NCBI GenBank assembly: GCA_900546295.1
Contig: URCK01000015.1
Location: forward strand, 1 to 28,458
Origin: an uncultured Eubacteriales bacterium
GTDB taxonomy: Bacteria > Bacillota > Clostridia > Oscillospirales > Oscillospiraceae
Length of the DNA: 28,458 nt
Reading direction: 5' to 3'
Both the position numbers and the translations under genes were made by a program. The notes below the pieces were generated by a model, which saw only the letters and a program-made list of their open reading frames with translations, ran no database searches and was not told the DNA's origin. Of this stretch, positions 1-8,425 are shown in pieces; position 1 is the stretch's first letter; every line of letters starts with the position of its first letter.

Positions 1-1449
1 TCCAACGAGACCGCCGCGCCGAGCGCGACAGCCGAACCGAGCGCCCCCGACTCCATCGAGGCGCGTCTTGCGCGCGCGGAGGAGGAGCTTCGATTGCTGC
101 GCGAAGAGCGCGAAGCGCGCGAGGACGCGCTCAGCCGTCCCGCGGTCAAGCCCGCCAAGCCCCGCCGCAGAAAGCGCCGCTGGCTTCCCATCCTCATCAC
201 CGTTCTCGTACTGCTCGCAGCCGCCGCGGTCTTCTTCCTCAACTCCGATGTGAAGAAGGACCTTGAGGCCTATCATCTCATCGAAGCGCGCATGAAGCAG
301 GACCCGCTTTCCATGGATCTCACCGTGGATGCCTCTTACGGCAAGCTCAGCGTACAGGCAGATGCCGCCGTCACATGCACAAAACTCGACGATACGACCC
401 TCACCTGTATTAACCGCGACGGCGCGGCGCTCTACTATGCAAACGGCGTCATCTATCTTGCCAACGGCCGCGCCTATCCCATCGCGGATGCCTACCCCGA
501 CTATTCCTCGCTGCTCAATCAGACCGCCGGGCTTTGCCGCAGCCTGACGATCGAAAAATCGGTAGACGGCAAGGAAAAGATCTACACCCTCACCGCCGAG
601 GGCGAGGACGCGGCGGCGCTTCTGCGTCTGCTTGCCTCCGACGATATTGCTGACGCGGCAGCGCTCACCTCCCTGCGCGTTGAGCTCATCGCTGAGAGCG
701 GCGAGCTGATGGAACTGCGCTTCCACAGCGAGGGCGCGGGTGATCTTCGCGTCGAGGCCAGCGTTCTCTTCCGCGACAGCGCGTCCGCCCCCGCCATCCC
801 CGAGGAGGTTCGCAGCACCATACGCTCGTCCTCCACCGAGGTGAGCGGCACGCTCACAGACGACACGCTCCGCCTGCTGCAAGCGCTCTCTGCGCTCTAC
901 GGGCAGGATACCCTCTCGGCGGACATTGACCTCTCCGCCGACTGCGGCCCCATCGTGCTGAGCGATACGCTCCAGTACGACCGCCACGATTACGACGGGC
1001 AAAGCATTTCCTGCATCCGTAAAAATACGCTCGCCTTTTACTTTTCGGATGGCGTCATCTGCGATGAAAGCGGCAACAAGCTCGACACTGCCGACCTTGT
1101 CGACTCCGCGCAGCTCATCGATCTCAGCTGCGAGCTGCTGATGAACGGCACCGCCGCCTGCACGGAGACGGAAAACGGCCGGTCGTACTCGCTCACGCTC
1201 GATGAGGACGGTATGGCCGCGCTTTCCGCCGCCATCGCTCCGGGCATCAAGACGCAGAACGTGTCCTTCACCTCCGGGCGCATCGAGGCGCTTGTCGGCG
1301 CGGACGGCACGCTGCGCTCGATCAGCGTTTCGTGCAGCGGCGTGCTGCACCTCATCCTCACCGACGCACCGGCGGCGGTCTCCGCCGTCATCACCCCCAC
1401 CACGCGCGAAGTTTCGTTTTCCCAGCAGGCGCTCAGTGCGCTGAAATAA
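1..1449 (+). CDS. Single-pass membrane protein of unknown function, 5' end outside window
   Basis: The reading frame is open from the first base, so the gene starts upstream; the TTG at 94 is only an internal candidate. What is visible is a charged, Glu/Arg-rich probably coiled-coil stretch (codons about 18-44), a basic patch (RRRKRR), one hydrophobic helix (codons about 60-77) and an outside domain of about 400 residues. This arrangement suggests a cytoplasmic N-terminus and an extracellular C-terminus. The outside part seems to hold two related modules (nt 292-846 and 880-1446) that share a pattern: D-LS-D-, then a C-I/R-, A-Y/F-, -GVI- run, then a -AD- close. I do not recognise the family. 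It lies 22 bases upstream of the kinase-like gene in the same direction, so they may be cotranscribed. The reading frame is certain; the function is unknown. Confidence 0.8.
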   Translation, partial: SNETAAPSATAEPSAPDSIEARLARAEEELRLLREEREAREDALSRPAVKPAKPRRRKRRWLPILITVLVLLAAAAVFFLNSDVKKDLEAYHLIEARMKQDPLSMDLTVDASYGKLSVQADAAVTCTKLDDTTLTCINRDGAALYYANGVIYLANGRAYPIADAYPDYSSLLNQTAGLCRSLTIEKSVDGKEKIYTLTAEGEDAAALLRLLASDDIADAAALTSLRVELIAESGELMELRFHSEGAGDLRVEASVLFRDSASAPAIPEEVRSTIRSSSTEVSGTLTDDTLRLLQALSALYGQDTLSADIDLSADCGPIVLSDTLQYDRHDYDGQSISCIRKNTLAFYFSDGVICDESGNKLDTADLVDSAQLIDLSCELLMNGTAACTETENGRSYSLTLDEDGMAALSAAIAPGIKTQNVSFTSGRIEALVGADGTLRSISVSCSGVLHLILTDAPAAVSAVITPTTREVSFSQQALSALK

Positions 1450-1471
1450 ATAGAGAGCGGAGGAAGCAAGT

Positions 1472-2077
1472 ATGGGAAATCGCATCATCAGCATCAGCCG
1501 TCAATTCGGCAGCGGCGGCCACGAGGTCGCGGTCAAGACCGCCGACCTGCTCGGCATCCGCGTGTACGAAAAAGAGCTCATCCGCCTTGCCTGCGAGTAT
1601 GGCGAGCTTTCGGAAAAGACGCTCTCGTCCTCCGACGAAAAGGCCACGAATCCTTACCTCTTCCAGACGGTGCACGAGGGCAACTACCATGTGCTGCGCG
1701 GCAAGCCGACGAGCGAGGTACTCTTTGCCCTGCAAAGCCATGAGATCCGCCGCATCGCCCGGCATGAAGAGTGCGTGTTCGTGGGGCGCTGCGCAGACTA
1801 TGTGCTGCGCGGCGAAGACGTGAAGCTCCTCACCGTCTTCGTCGCTGCGCCCGACGAGCACCGCATCCGGCGCAAGATGGAACAGGAAAAGCTCTCTCGC
1901 GATCAGGCCGTGCACCTCATCCGCAAGATGGACAAGCAGCGCCGCAAGTACTACGAGAACTACACCGGCCGCACTTGGGGCGCGCCGGACGGCTACGATC
2001 TGTATCTCAACACTGGAAGCCTCTCCACCGATGAGGCCGCCGCCTGCATCGCCGCGCGCTTCCGCGAGATGGCATAA
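1472..2077 (+). CDS. Cytidylate kinase-like family protein
   Basis: This 201-residue protein starts with IISISRQFGSGGHEVA, the glycine-rich nucleotide-binding loop of the cytidylate-kinase-like family (residues 5-20). As usual in that family the loop has no classical Lys after GSGG. Further family features are the YEKELI segment near residue 32, VFVGRCADYVL (about 107-117) and a basic helix with R-K-M (about 130-136), expected for phosphate binding. Members are cytosolic P-loop proteins that probably phosphorylate a nucleotide or a small molecule; the substrate is generally unproven. A good ribosome site (GGAGGA, 1459-1464) precedes the ATG. It probably shares a transcript with the membrane protein upstream and ends in the terminator at 2082-2119. 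The family call is firm; the substrate is not known. Confidence 0.85.
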   Translation: MGNRIISISRQFGSGGHEVAVKTADLLGIRVYEKELIRLACEYGELSEKTLSSSDEKATNPYLFQTVHEGNYHVLRGKPTSEVLFALQSHEIRRIARHEECVFVGRCADYVLRGEDVKLLTVFVAAPDEHRIRRKMEQEKLSRDQAVHLIRKMDKQRRKYYENYTGRTWGAPDGYDLYLNTGSLSTDEAAACIAARFREMA

Positions 2078-2081
2078 GCGC

Positions 2082-2119
2082 AAAAAAGAGGAACCGTTAC
2101 GAAACGGTTCCTCTTTTTT
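2082..2119. terminator. Bidirectional hairpin terminator
   Basis: A 17-bp perfect stem (2082-2098 with 2103-2119) has a four-base loop, ACGA. Its A-rich foot becomes a U tract in either direction. It sits between the convergent kinase-like gene and metallophosphoesterase gene and should stop transcripts from both. Confidence 0.9.
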
Positions 2120-2134
2120 CATGTTTTGCTGCGC

Positions 2135-3373
2135 TCAGGCAAAGTGCACGGTGATCGGGCAGATCTCCGCCTTCGTCCCCACGCGCATATTGGGCCCGAA
2201 GAGTCCGACGCCCGAGGTCACGATGTTGTGCATCTTCCCCTTCCGCAGATACCCGCAGGCGTTTTCCCACATCAGCTTGATGGTGAGGTTGCCCGGGAAC
2301 ATCTGCCCGTCGTGCGTGTGGCCGCAGAGGTCCAAGTCAACGCCCGCGTCCGCAAGCGCCTGCAATTCCTTCGGCTGGTGGTCGAGGACGATGATGGGCT
2401 TCCTTTTATCCATCTCCGCCGTGATCTCGTCCGGCGTTTTCCGCACCTCGACGCCGCGGCCGGGACGGTGCGCGTCCGGACGGCCGTATAGGTAGAATTT
2501 CCCGTCGATGAGCCTTCCCTCATCGTGCAAAAGCGTGATGTTCGCCTCTTTCAGGAATGCGTCCATGCGCGGGTCGCTCTCTTTTTTCGCGCTCTGGCGG
2601 AAGGTAAAGCCCGCGAGTACCTTTTCCTCGATGTCGTGGTTGCCGTAGCAGGCGTAAACGCCGTATTTCGAGCGGATACCGCGCAGCGTTGCCGCGATGC
2701 CGTCCGGGTCGTCCACCGCCTCCCACTCATTGTCGAAGATATCGCCCGCAATGACGACAAGATCGGCGTCCTGTTCGTTGATTTTCTCCACCATTCTCTC
2801 CATTTGCTTTTCGCCGATGTTGTAGCCAAGGTGCAGATCCGCCACGAGCACGACCTTCATCTCATCCATGCCCGCAACTTGCTTTTCGACCGTCACGTCA
2901 TAGGGCGTTACATGGATGATGCGCGCGTTGACGACGCCCCAGAGAGACGCGGTCAGGATGGTGAGCGCGCAGAGGCAGCCCGCGATACGGTGCATTCTTG
3001 TTGTGACGAAGATGTGCCTGAACGGCAGCACGTACCCCAGCAGCAATCGCAGAAGATCAGCCGTGATGACCGCGAGCAGCACATAGAGCAGCACGCCGAG
3101 CCAGTAGTTGCCGATGAGCTTCATCACGCGCCGCGCCCTGCCCTCGGGCAGGAAAAAGGCGATGACGATGGAGCAGGCAAGAAACACCTGCACCGCAACG
3201 GGCAAAGCCCAATGGCGCACCGAGCGAAAAAACGGAAACCACGCCTTCACCCAGCCCATTGTGCGGCGCAGCAGATAATAATTCGCCAGCAGATAGACCG
3301 GCGCAAGCAAAATTGCGATCATGCAACGCGGGAGCTGCTTTTCTTTGCTCCCCTCGCTTCCTTTCCTATCCAA
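2135..3373 (-). CDS. Membrane-anchored calcineurin-like metallophosphoesterase
   Basis: The C-terminal half holds all the dimetal phosphoesterase motifs: DLH (D179, H181), GDIFDN (D211), GNHD (N245-D247), DHQPKEL and GHTHDGQ. The N-terminal half has four likely membrane helices (about 19-36, 56-74, 91-113, 129-150), so the catalytic domain is tethered to the membrane. The order matches the YaeI/YkuE-like group of membrane phosphoesterases, whose known members act on lipid-linked or cell-surface phosphates; the substrate here is not known. The start is uncertain. The listed frame opens with TTG at 3373 just after an in-frame stop (3383-3385). An ATG at 3322 would give a 395-residue protein beginning right at the first helix, but neither start has a convincing ribosome site. 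It ends at the shared terminator 2082-2119. Confidence 0.88.
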   Translation of the reverse strand: MDRKGSEGSKEKQLPRCMIAILLAPVYLLANYYLLRRTMGWVKAWFPFFRSVRHWALPVAVQVFLACSIVIAFFLPEGRARRVMKLIGNYWLGVLLYVLLAVITADLLRLLLGYVLPFRHIFVTTRMHRIAGCLCALTILTASLWGVVNARIIHVTPYDVTVEKQVAGMDEMKVVLVADLHLGYNIGEKQMERMVEKINEQDADLVVIAGDIFDNEWEAVDDPDGIAATLRGIRSKYGVYACYGNHDIEEKVLAGFTFRQSAKKESDPRMDAFLKEANITLLHDEGRLIDGKFYLYGRPDAHRPGRGVEVRKTPDEITAEMDKRKPIIVLDHQPKELQALADAGVDLDLCGHTHDGQMFPGNLTIKLMWENACGYLRKGKMHNIVTSGVGLFGPNMRVGTKAEICPITVHFA

Positions 3374-3426
3374 AATCTTCGGCTATCATAGCACGTTTTC
3401 TTGTCCATTTCAACGCATTGCGACAG

Positions 3427-3455
3427 TTGACATTCTCTCTTTTGCATGATAATTT
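3427..3455 (+). promoter_or_regulatory. Candidate promoter of the feo operon
   Basis: A perfect -35 TTGACA (3427-3432) is followed after 17 bases by TAATTT (3450-3455), a poor -10; GATAAT at 3448-3453 fits better but with a 15-base spacer. It lies about 50 bases upstream of feoA. A ferrous-iron repressor site would be expected here, but I see only a single GATAAT half-site. Confidence 0.45.
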
Positions 3456-3506
3456 TTTAAGGTAAGATGGATACATCAAACCTGCAGAAAAGAAGGGAAC
3501 GCAAGC

Positions 3507-3737
3507 ATGACTTTGGATCAACTGAGCATCGGCGCGTCCGCGGTGATCACCGCCGTCGGCGGCGACGGCGCACTGCGCTGCCGCCTGCTCGACATGGGAC
3601 TCATCCCCCGCACACGCGTCACGCTGCAAAAGGTCGCGCCCATGGGCGACCCCATTGAGATCCGCGTGCGCGGCTACGAGCTGACGCTGCGCGTGGAGGA
3701 AGCAAAAAAAATCGAAGTGGACGGTGAGATGAAATGA
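3507..3737 (+). CDS. feoA: Ferrous iron transport protein A
   Basis: This 76-residue protein is an SH3-like FeoA domain. It has the usual L--L--G-----I segment at the start, LLDMGLIPRT-V (about 28-40) and a C-terminal GYELTLRVEEAKKI strand. FeoA is a small cytosolic partner that acts with the FeoB permease in Fe(II) uptake. The ATG is preceded by a GAAGGGA ribosome site. Its last four bases (ATGA, 3734-3737) overlap the start of feoB, so the two are translationally coupled. It is the first gene of a three-gene iron operon running from about 3427 to the terminator at 5885-5920. Confidence 0.93.
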   Translation: MTLDQLSIGASAVITAVGGDGALRCRLLDMGLIPRTRVTLQKVAPMGDPIEIRVRGYELTLRVEEAKKIEVDGEMK

Positions 3738-5722
3738 TCTTTGCACTCGTCGGCAACCAGAACTGCGGCAAAACGACACTTTTCAACGCTCTCACCGGCT
3801 CCAACCAGCACGTCGGCAACTTCCCGGGCGTGACGGTCGACCAGAAGATGGGCGAGATCCGCGGGGAAAAGGACTGCTCGGTGGTCGACCTTCCGGGCAT
3901 CTACTCGCTGCGTCCCTATACGCAGGAGGAGATCGTCTCGCGCGATTTTATCCTGAATGAAAAGCCCGACGGCATCATCAACATCGTGGATGCGACCAAC
4001 ATCGAGCGCAACCTCTACCTCACGCTCCAGCTCCTTGAGCTGCGCGTGCCGATGGTGCTGGCGCTCAACATGATGGACGAGGTGCGCGCCAACGGCGGCG
4101 CGATCGACGTGAAGAAAATGAGCGCAGCGCTCGGCATCCCCGTCGTCCCCATCACCGCCGCCAAGGGCGAGGGCGTGAGCGAGCTGCTGGACCAGGCGCT
4201 CTCCGCCGCGCGCAGCAAAACGATGCCCGCTGTGACGGACTTCTGCGCGGACTATTCGGCGGTGCACCGCTGCATCCACGCGGTCGTGCATCTCATCGCC
4301 GACCATGCCGACCGCATCGGCGTGCCCGCGCGTTTCTGCGCCGTCAAGCTCATCGAGGGCGGGGACGATCTTGCCGACCGCTTGCAGCTTGACGAGAACG
4401 AGAAGGAGCTGCTTGAGCACTGCATCGTGCAGATGGAAACGGAGACGGGGCTCGACCGCAACGCGGCGCTCGCCGATATGCGCTACAGCTTCATTGAGGG
4501 TGTGGTCGACGCCTCGGTCGTCAAATGCCACGAAAGCCGCGAGCACGCGCGCTCGGTGCGCATCGACAAGTTCCTCACCGGGCGCTATACGGCGATCCCC
4601 GCCTTTCTCGGCATCATGCTTTTGACCTTTTACCTCACCTTCGATGTGATTGGCCAGCGCTTGTCCGACCTTCTTGGCCTCGGCGTGAACGCGCTCACCG
4701 CTCTTGTCGACCGCGCGCTTACGGCCTACGGCATCAACCCCGTTGTCCACAGCCTCATCATCGACGGCATTTTCGCCGGCGTCGGCAGCGTGCTGGTCTT
4801 CCTGCCCATCATCGTTACGCTCTTTTTCTTCCTCTCCATTCTGGAGGACACCGGCTATATGGCGCGCGTCGCCTTCGTCATGGACAAGCCCCTGCGCCGC
4901 ATCGGCCTTTCCGGGCGCAGCATCGTGCCGATGCTCATCGGCTTTGGCTGCTCGGTGCCCGCGATCATGGCAACGCGCACCGTCTCTTCCGACCGTGACC
5001 GCAAAATGACCATTCTCCTCACGCCGTACATGAGCTGCTCGGCAAAGATCTCGATCTATGCCTTCTTCACGGCGGCGTTCTTCCCCGCGCACCGCGCGCT
5101 CGTGATGATCTCGATGTACCTCATCGGCATCCTCATCGGCATCCTCGCGGCGCTCGTCATGAACAAGACGATCTTTCGCGGCAAGCCCGTGCCGTTCGTC
5201 ATGGAGCTGCCGAACTACCGCGTACCGGGGCTCAAGAGCGTGGCGCTGCTGCTGTGGGAAAAGGCCAAGGACTTTTTGCAGCGCGCCTTCACGATCATCT
5301 TCCTCGCCACCATCATCATCTGGTTTTTGCAGAGCTTTGATACACGCCTGAACGTTGTTTCCGACAGCACGCAGAGCCTGCTGGCGCTCATCGGGCGCTT
5401 CATCGCACCCGTTCTCGCGCCCCTCGGCTTTGCCGACTGGCGCTGCGCCACGGCGCTCATCTCCGGCTTCATCGCCAAGGAGAGCGTCGTCAGCACGCTT
5501 GAGGTGCTGCTCGGCGGCACGGCCATCGCGACCCTCTTCACCACGCGCTCGGCCGTCAGCTTTCTCGTCTTCACACTGCTCTACACGCCCTGCGTCGCCG
5601 CCGTCGCCACCATCCGCCGCGAGCTTAACTCCACGCTCAAGACCGCGCTCGTCGTGCTGATGCAGTGCACGGTCGCGTGGGTCGTGGCCTTCGCCGCCTA
5701 TGCGCTCGGAGGGCTGTTCTGA
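3734..5722 (+). CDS. feoB: Ferrous iron transport protein B (GTPase permease)
   Basis: This 662-residue protein carries an N-terminal G domain and a membrane permease domain. The G domain shows G1 GNQNCGKTT (7-15), G3 DLPG (52-55), G4 NMMD (112-115) and a G5-like ITAAKGEG (about 137-144), followed by the helical regulatory segment. The membrane part has two Gate-like halves with GCSVPAIMATR (near 410-420) and TPYMSCSAKI (near 430-440), plus YTPCVAAVATIRRE near the end; these conserved Cys-containing loops line the iron path in FeoB. It imports Fe(II) across the cytoplasmic membrane, mostly under anoxic conditions. It overlaps feoA by four bases and the next small gene by one base (TGATG). Its length is normal for Firmicutes FeoB, shorter than the enterobacterial form. 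Confidence 0.97.
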   Translation: MIFALVGNQNCGKTTLFNALTGSNQHVGNFPGVTVDQKMGEIRGEKDCSVVDLPGIYSLRPYTQEEIVSRDFILNEKPDGIINIVDATNIERNLYLTLQLLELRVPMVLALNMMDEVRANGGAIDVKKMSAALGIPVVPITAAKGEGVSELLDQALSAARSKTMPAVTDFCADYSAVHRCIHAVVHLIADHADRIGVPARFCAVKLIEGGDDLADRLQLDENEKELLEHCIVQMETETGLDRNAALADMRYSFIEGVVDASVVKCHESREHARSVRIDKFLTGRYTAIPAFLGIMLLTFYLTFDVIGQRLSDLLGLGVNALTALVDRALTAYGINPVVHSLIIDGIFAGVGSVLVFLPIIVTLFFFLSILEDTGYMARVAFVMDKPLRRIGLSGRSIVPMLIGFGCSVPAIMATRTVSSDRDRKMTILLTPYMSCSAKISIYAFFTAAFFPAHRALVMISMYLIGILIGILAALVMNKTIFRGKPVPFVMELPNYRVPGLKSVALLLWEKAKDFLQRAFTIIFLATIIIWFLQSFDTRLNVVSDSTQSLLALIGRFIAPVLAPLGFADWRCATALISGFIAKESVVSTLEVLLGGTAIATLFTTRSAVSFLVFTLLYTPCVAAVATIRRELNSTLKTALVVLMQCTVAWVVAFAAYALGGLF

Positions 5723-5865
5723 TGAGCACGCTCGACTATCTGCTGCTCGCGCTCATTGTCATTGCGGCGTTCCTTGCCCTGCGCTTTGTGCGAAAGGGGA
5801 AGAAAAGCGGCGGCTGCGGCGGCGACTGCGCGCATTGCGGCAGTACCTGCCATGGTAAAAAATGA
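5722..5865 (+). CDS. FeoB-associated Cys-rich membrane protein
   Basis: This 47-residue protein begins at the ATG in the TGATG overlap with feoB. It has one membrane helix (about residues 5-22), a basic stretch (RKGKK) and a tail rich in Cys, with motifs GGCGGDC, CAHC and STCH (five Cys in all). This is the layout of the small FeoB-associated Cys-rich membrane protein family (PF12669) found downstream of feoB in many Firmicutes. Its role is thought to be in Feo assembly or metal handling, but is not settled. The reading frame can be extended to 5665 inside feoB, but the overlapping ATG is far more likely to be used. The operon terminator follows within 20 bases. Confidence 0.88.
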   Translation: MSTLDYLLLALIVIAAFLALRFVRKGKKSGGCGGDCAHCGSTCHGKK

Positions 5866-5884
5866 TCTTTTGCGAAAAGCTGAA

Positions 5885-5920
5885 AAAAGGCCCCCGAAGC
5901 TTACGCTTCGGGGGCCTTTT
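5885..5920. terminator. Bidirectional hairpin terminator after the feo operon
   Basis: A 16-bp stem (5885-5900 with 5905-5920) with loop TTAC and a GC-rich core is flanked by A and T tracts. It serves the feo operon on the plus strand and the convergent peptidase gene on the minus strand. Confidence 0.9.
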
Positions 5921-5945
5921 CCGTTTTTATGCTGTTCTTTGAGCC

Positions 5946-8123
5946 TTACTTGCCCATGCAGCGGAACAGGAAGGTCACGATCTGGCCGCGCGTGCAGCTG
6001 CCCGCGGGATCGAAGGTCGTGGCGCTCGCGCCGGTGGTGATGTTCTCCTTCACCGCCCACAGAACGGCGTTTTCATAGAACGCGCCAGCCTTGACGTCGG
6101 TGAACGGATTCTCAGCCGTCGCCTCCGGGGACTTCTGGGAACGGTAGAGGAAGGTCACGATCTGGCTGCGAGAGCAGGTCGCATTGGGGGCAAAGGTCGT
6201 CTCGGTCGCACCGTTGGTGATGCCGTTTTCAACTGCCCACAGAACGGCCTTGTAGTAGTAGCTGTCCTTCGCAACATCGGTGAAGACAGTGCTCGTTGCC
6301 TTCGGCTCGGGGCTGCCGGCAGCGCGCCACAGGAACGTCACAGCCTGAGCACGGGTGCAGGCGTCGTTGGGAGCAAAGGCCGTTGCGCTCTTACCGGCGG
6401 TGATCTTCTGGCCAACCGCCCAGTTCACAGCGTCCTCATAGTAGGCGCCGGGCTTGACATCCGCAAAGCCGCCCTTATCGAGCGCTTCCGCCTTGGTGAT
6501 GTACTCGACCAGCTCAACGCCCAGCTTGTGCGTCTTTTCTGCCATGGCCTTGCCGTTCTCGGTGGCAAGCGCGCGCTTGTCGCTCGCCTTGGCAAGCTGC
6601 TCGGTCGTGACAAAATCCTTATAGAGCTCCTGCTGGAGAGCAGCGAGCTTGCCAGCCACATAGGCCTTCGCCTCAGCCTTCAGGGGGCTGCCGGTGATGT
6701 TTTCGGCATTGGCGATGTAGCCGCCGAGGCCTTCAAACGTGAAGTAGTAGGAATCCTTCCAGTTGTCCGGATACACCTTGAAGCCGGGAACGCGCTGGCG
6801 GTTGCCGTCAGCGTCCACCGTCCAGCTCGTGCCGTAGGTGCAGAAGCTGTCGGGCTTTTCGGTCGTGAAGACCGTGGGAGCGGTGCTGACCTGGTAGCCC
6901 TTGTACATACCGTCGATCAGCATGGGATAGTAGGGGACAAACACATTGTAGGACATGTTGCCGACGCCGACCCAGCCCACCGTTGCCGTCTCAACGGGAC
7001 GATCCTTGAAGAGCTGGAAGATCTCGATCTCCTGGTTGCTGGCCTTGCCGATGGAGGAGAGCTTGTAGTAACCAAACACATCGTCCTTGTCGAGCTTGCG
7101 GTCAGCCTTGATGTTGGTGTAGAGCGTAACGATCTTGCCGTTTGCATCAAGGTTGGAAATGGTGAACTTGGTGTTGTCAGCCACGAGAATGTCGCTGTCG
7201 TACTTGTAGCTGGCATTCAGGTAATTGAGACCGTCGATCATGCGCTGATCCATCTTGCTGGAGATGCGGGCATAGGAAGCACGGAAATCGATGATGTTCT
7301 TTTCCTCATCGCCAACGAAGGTACCGGCCTTCTTTGCCACCGCGATCAGATCCTTGGAGGAGAGCACGTTCTCGGTGTCGTCCAGATCGACGCGGCCGAT
7401 GACGGCCATGTTGGGCTCCAGGAAGAGCAGGCTGTCGTTGAGCTTGATGGCGACATACTGCGTGCCGCTGCAGTTCTCAATGTACCATGCCTCGTCCTTG
7501 TCGCAGATGAACACGCCGGAAGCGTACACGCAGCCGTAGTTCTCATAGATGTCGAGCAGCAGCTCAACGCCCTCGCGAGCAGAAGCGGCCTCGGCCAGAA
7601 TGATGGTCGGGATATCCGTTTCCTCAATGCCGATGCGGGCGTTGCCGTTGGCCTTGGCCCACTTGGCGTTGCGGTACGGGTCAACTTCCGTTACCTTCTC
7701 GTTGCCGTAAAGCGTTTCGGTTGCAGAAACGGAAACGCCCTTTTCGTTCGTGCCGAATTCGGTGTAGGAGGGGTGATCTGCCTTCTCGCCGCATTCGGGG
7801 CAGGTGCCATCATAGTAGATGTCGTTGGTGAAATGGGTGAAGCGATAGCTGTCGTGCGTGAAGTCCCACTCGAACGGGCCGTAATCCGGGCAGCCGACAT
7901 AGTGCTCGCCCTGCTTCCAGTTGCCGCTTTCGCTGATGAACCAGAGCTTGTTGTAGTCGGAGCCGTAGTCCTCCGTGCGGGCGATGAAGGGGGTGCCTTC
8001 CTCCACAAGATCACCGCCGACATAGATCGTCGTGCAGGCGGAGGCGCTGATGGTCGTCGCGGCAAAGGCGGCCGCCGTTACCACGCAGGTACAGAGAAGT
8101 TTTCTGAGCATACCTTTTTTCAT
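5946..8123 (-). CDS. Secreted C69-family dipeptidase with three SLH domains
   Basis: The protein has 725 residues when started at the ATG at 8123, chosen because AGGAG lies seven bases upstream; the in-frame extension to 8225 has no ribosome site. A signal peptide (1-29) ends in ASA just before Cys30. The segment from there, CTTIYVGG...FIARTEDYG, is the start of family C69 (PepD-like N-terminal-nucleophile peptidases), in which this Cys is the catalytic nucleophile. The body (about 30-545) contains an extra CPEC motif and a WYIEN segment typical of the family. Three SLH domains follow (about 549-606, 613-666, 674-725), each with an F-DV-----Y--AV-WAV core and a C-R-Q-VTFL-R end, which bind secondary wall polymer. 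It is therefore a wall-displayed peptidase, probably cleaving dipeptides or short peptides; the true substrate is unknown. Confidence 0.9.
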   Translation of the reverse strand: MKKGMLRKLLCTCVVTAAAFAATTISASACTTIYVGGDLVEEGTPFIARTEDYGSDYNKLWFISESGNWKQGEHYVGCPDYGPFEWDFTHDSYRFTHFTNDIYYDGTCPECGEKADHPSYTEFGTNEKGVSVSATETLYGNEKVTEVDPYRNAKWAKANGNARIGIEETDIPTIILAEAASAREGVELLLDIYENYGCVYASGVFICDKDEAWYIENCSGTQYVAIKLNDSLLFLEPNMAVIGRVDLDDTENVLSSKDLIAVAKKAGTFVGDEEKNIIDFRASYARISSKMDQRMIDGLNYLNASYKYDSDILVADNTKFTISNLDANGKIVTLYTNIKADRKLDKDDVFGYYKLSSIGKASNQEIEIFQLFKDRPVETATVGWVGVGNMSYNVFVPYYPMLIDGMYKGYQVSTAPTVFTTEKPDSFCTYGTSWTVDADGNRQRVPGFKVYPDNWKDSYYFTFEGLGGYIANAENITGSPLKAEAKAYVAGKLAALQQELYKDFVTTEQLAKASDKRALATENGKAMAEKTHKLGVELVEYITKAEALDKGGFADVKPGAYYEDAVNWAVGQKITAGKSATAFAPNDACTRAQAVTFLWRAAGSPEPKATSTVFTDVAKDSYYYKAVLWAVENGITNGATETTFAPNATCSRSQIVTFLYRSQKSPEATAENPFTDVKAGAFYENAVLWAVKENITTGASATTFDPAGSCTRGQIVTFLFRCMGK

Positions 8124-8382
8124 TTGGTTCCTCCTAAAAATGAGTGAAATATTGCGCTGGGGTCCGCAGGCCTTACACCGGTCGTGCGCAGACCTGCCGT
8201 CGTGCTTTCCCTGACCATCTCCCATCCATATGTTTTTTTTTCGTTAACATATACTATGATAGCACGCTGAATTTTTATATTCCATTGGCAAAACATGCAA
8301 AAAAGTCATTGCCTTTTCTCCCTTTTATCTGAATCATCCACGCCTCTGCGCTTCGCCTCAGCAGATCGTCTGCCACGATAAA
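8124..8382. other. Intergenic stretch upstream of the C69 peptidase
   Basis: This stretch holds the 5' leader of the peptidase gene (AGGAG at 8131-8135 on the minus strand) and the AT-rich DNA where its promoter should be (about 8240-8310). Several -10-like words occur there on the minus strand, such as TATAAA and TATCAT, but none has a good -35 at the right distance. I see no gene in it. Confidence 0.5.
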
Positions 8383-8417
8383 AGCGCCCCTTCGACGGCT
8401 TCTGTCGAAGGGGCGCT
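8383..8417 (-). terminator. Terminator of the thioesterase gene
   Basis: A 14-bp stem (8383-8396 with 8404-8417) has a seven-base loop. Read on the minus strand it is followed by TTTATC. It lies nine bases beyond the stop of the thioesterase gene. Confidence 0.8.
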
Positions 8418-8425
8418 CCCGCATT

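Noticed and set aside
3441..3462. Fur or DtxR-type operator in front of feoA
   Set aside because: Only one GATAAT half-site is visible and no symmetric partner, so a named metal repressor site is not supported.
3674..5092. Open frame of 472 codons on the minus strand opposite feoB
   Set aside because: It is the antisense shadow of feoB, with no ribosome site and low-complexity charged composition.
5960..6450. Similar words repeated in the DNA of the SLH region
   Set aside because: They reflect the three homologous SLH domains in the protein and not a separate DNA repeat.
6528..8147. Open frame of 539 codons on the plus strand opposite the C69 peptidase
   Set aside because: It is the antisense shadow of a GC-rich gene: the minus strand has a signal peptide, family motifs, SLH domains and a ribosome site, while this frame has none of these.
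8124..8225. N-terminal extension of the C69 peptidase
   Set aside because: The ATG at 8123 has AGGAG at the right distance and starts a perfect signal peptide; the extension would bury it.
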